Source: Leeia speluncae
Lineage (GTDB): Bacteria; Pseudomonadota; Gammaproteobacteria; Burkholderiales; Leeiaceae
Reading direction: 5' to 3'
Assembly: GCF_020564625.1 (NCBI RefSeq)
Contig: NZ_JAJBZT010000003.1
Span: forward strand, 62,001 to 126,000
Length of the DNA: 64,000 bases
Program-made: the position numbers and the translations under genes
Notes under the pieces: model-generated
What the model was told of the DNA's origin: nothing
What the model saw: only the letters and a program-made list of their open reading frames with translations
The model's database searches: none
In this document: piece after piece, positions 62,576 to 64,000 of the stretch
Layout: every line of letters begins with the position of its first letter
How positions within the stretch are numbered: position 1 is the first letter of the stretch

Positions 62576-64000
62576 GATGTGCGTACTTTCTCTTTCATTG
62601 GAACTTGAATAAGCAAAACAGTTCCGTGGTACAGACGAGAATCAATAGTGAATTCTCCGCCAATCATTTCAATACGTTCTCGTATGCCAATCAATCCAAA
62701 AGATCGCTCTTCTTTTGATTGGTGAATATCAAAACCTTTGCCATCATCTGCAATGGTAAGAATTAACACCTCATCACGCATGACGAGGTCAATCCTAACA
62801 CTTCCTGCATCTGCATGCCTTGCAACATTCGTTAGTGCTTCTTGCACTACTCGAAATAATGCAGTCGATTCCATCTCGTCTAAAAATGGCACATCGTCTG
62901 CAATAGTCACGGCAACGGGCAATCCAAACCTTGCTTCAAAACGCCTTGCATACCAATCTAAAGCAGCCGCCAACCCTAAATCCAGCACTGGGGGGCGTAA
63001 GGCAGAAGCAACATCCCTCACCATCTTAATCGTTTGGTCGATTAACTTTTTCATCCCAGTTAAGCGCTCTTGAAGCGCTGGATGATTCGCTGCAAATGAC
63101 AGTTCACAAAGCGAGGTTTCTAGCTTTAAAGCGGTTAGCACTTGCCCTAGTTCATCGTGTACTTCGCGTGCAATTTTCGCCTTCTCTTCCTCACGCACAC
63201 TTTCTAAGTGAACTGACAATTCTCTTAATCGCTCGCCAGTAGCCAAAAGGGATAGTTCATTTTGTTTATTATTGGTGATATCCCATAAGATACCGTCCCA
63301 CACAACCGTGCCGGATTCGAGACGACGAATTTCGGCTTTCAAGTCCACCCAGAAAACGGTCTGGTCTCGACGAATAATTCTGCCCTGCCAATGCCAATCG
63401 GCCAGGCGATCTCGCGCCATACGCCAACTTCGCTCAAATGAAGTTCGATCTTCATCGTGGATAAGCAATGAAAACTCTAAATCTTTATTTAGAATTTCCG
63501 CAGGAGCATAACCAAGCAATAAGCTACTGCCATCAGAGAGGTAGGTTAAGTTAACCTCTTCACTAATCAAGGATCTTTCCAACTGAAAAACCACACCAGG
63601 AACATTCGATGCAATCCCTTTAAATCGGGCTTCACTTTGCCTTAATGCCTTTTCAATCCGCAATCGCTCTGTAATGTCAGTCATGAAGCAAACAATATAT
63701 TCGCTTTCTGCCCATGCCAAATAACTCGCGGTCACTTCAACGGCTACCCGTCCACCATTTCTTTTTTCCAACACCCCTTCAAATGTTGCCGATTGGCGTG
63801 AGCGTAGGTCGTGCCAAAAGTCCAACCAGCTATCCACCGTAAATTGCGGCATGACTTGTTGAAGTCTTAATCGGACTAACTCTAGCGAGGTATATTCAAT
63901 AAGTTTGGCCGCAGCTTGGTTAGCATACTGAATTCGACCATCCCAATTAACTTGAAATACTCCAACGGTCGAATGATCTACTGTGAACTGCGTTTGAGAT
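62572..64000 (-). CDS. PAS sensor histidine kinase, HisKA_3 type (partial at N-terminus)
   Basis: The frame is open to the right edge, so the N-terminus is missing; an internal ATG at 63852 is not the true start because a PAS domain is already under way before it (VGVFQVNWDGRIQYANQAAA). Two PAS/PAC domains are visible, then a HisKA_3 dimerisation domain with phospho-His in AREVHDELGQVLTALK and a HATPase_c with the N-box ALTNVARHADA and G-box DDGKGFDIHQ. It pairs with the NarL-type regulator by overlap. Confidence 0.92.
   Translation of the reverse strand, partial: SQTQFTVDHSTVGVFQVNWDGRIQYANQAAAKLIEYTSLELVRLRLQQVMPQFTVDSWLDFWHDLRSRQSATFEGVLEKRNGGRVAVEVTASYLAWAESEYIVCFMTDITERLRIEKALRQSEARFKGIASNVPGVVFQLERSLISEEVNLTYLSDGSSLLLGYAPAEILNKDLEFSLLIHDEDRTSFERSWRMARDRLADWHWQGRIIRRDQTVFWVDLKAEIRRLESGTVVWDGILWDITNNKQNELSLLATGERLRELSVHLESVREEEKAKIAREVHDELGQVLTALKLETSLCELSFAANHPALQERLTGMKKLIDQTIKMVRDVASALRPPVLDLGLAAALDWYARRFEARFGLPVAVTIADDVPFLDEMESTALFRVVQEALTNVARHADAGSVRIDLVMRDEVLILTIADDGKGFDIHQSKEERSFGLIGIRERIEMIGGEFTIDSRLYHGTVLLIQVPMKEKVRTS

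Overview
The window looks like chromosome from a Gram-negative, respiring betaproteobacterium of moderate GC. Neisseriales/Chromobacteriaceae-type is my best guess, from the style of PurL, the PetABC set, SspA/SspB, FimV, the NadM-Nudix fusion and the short LexA-like repressor. No rRNA, IS element, prophage or CRISPR array was seen. One tRNA gene (Thr, UGU) is present.

Layout. 1-1.9 kb: an SbtA-type bicarbonate permease gene (cut by the window edge) divergent from a LysR/CbbR-like regulator. 1.9-5.8 kb: a periplasmic solute-binding protein, then a tightly overlapping modABC-modE molybdate operon. 5.8-8.7 kb: a DUF1275 membrane protein, pirin, a MazG-like NTP pyrophosphohydrolase and an AT-rich HNH-like zinc protein. 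8.7-17.7 kb: HiPIP, purL, a TauE/DsbD-like membrane protein, a PilZ-like protein, and a nadA/NadM-Nudix pair. 18-21 kb: a YbhG/F/S-like efflux operon behind a perfect FNR/ANR box. 21-28.2 kb: an Fbp/Afu-type ABC importer with an AbrB-family membrane protein and a divergent TctDE-like two-component system. 28.3-29.7 kb: cysG.

29.8-32.5 kb is an AT-rich accessory island. It holds an Imm49-like gene, a CdiI-like immunity gene broken by an in-frame TAA, the 39-codon tail of a CdiA-type toxin joined to that immunity gene by an ATGA overlap, and an unrecognised 332-residue gene. I read it as a decayed contact-dependent-inhibition toxin/immunity array.

32.6-38.6 kb: trhP (peptidase U32), a LexA-like repressor with its own promoter and a GAAC-N4-GTTC operator, a Fur-box-controlled FTR1/cupredoxin iron uptake pair, a small membrane protein, and a hemerythrin/flavin-oxidoreductase pair behind an FNR-like box. 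38.9-46.6 kb: a FAD-linked oxidase, then a membrane-associated cluster. The cluster is a Tat-exported flavoprotein plus a membrane-anchored spermidine-synthase-like enzyme on one strand, and DUF350, SPFH-SHOCT, DUF4178 zinc-ribbon and a 55-residue Ser/Gly/His-tailed protein on the other. This conserved-looking but functionally obscure set is the best candidate for an undescribed system.

46.7-56.2 kb is mostly core: TetR, plsY, fimV, tRNA-Thr, sspB-sspA, petABC, a CNP1-family protein and ychF. 56.4-64 kb: a polyamine-type ABC importer operon with two tandem binding proteins, preceded by a NarL-type regulator and a PAS histidine kinase that runs off the right edge.
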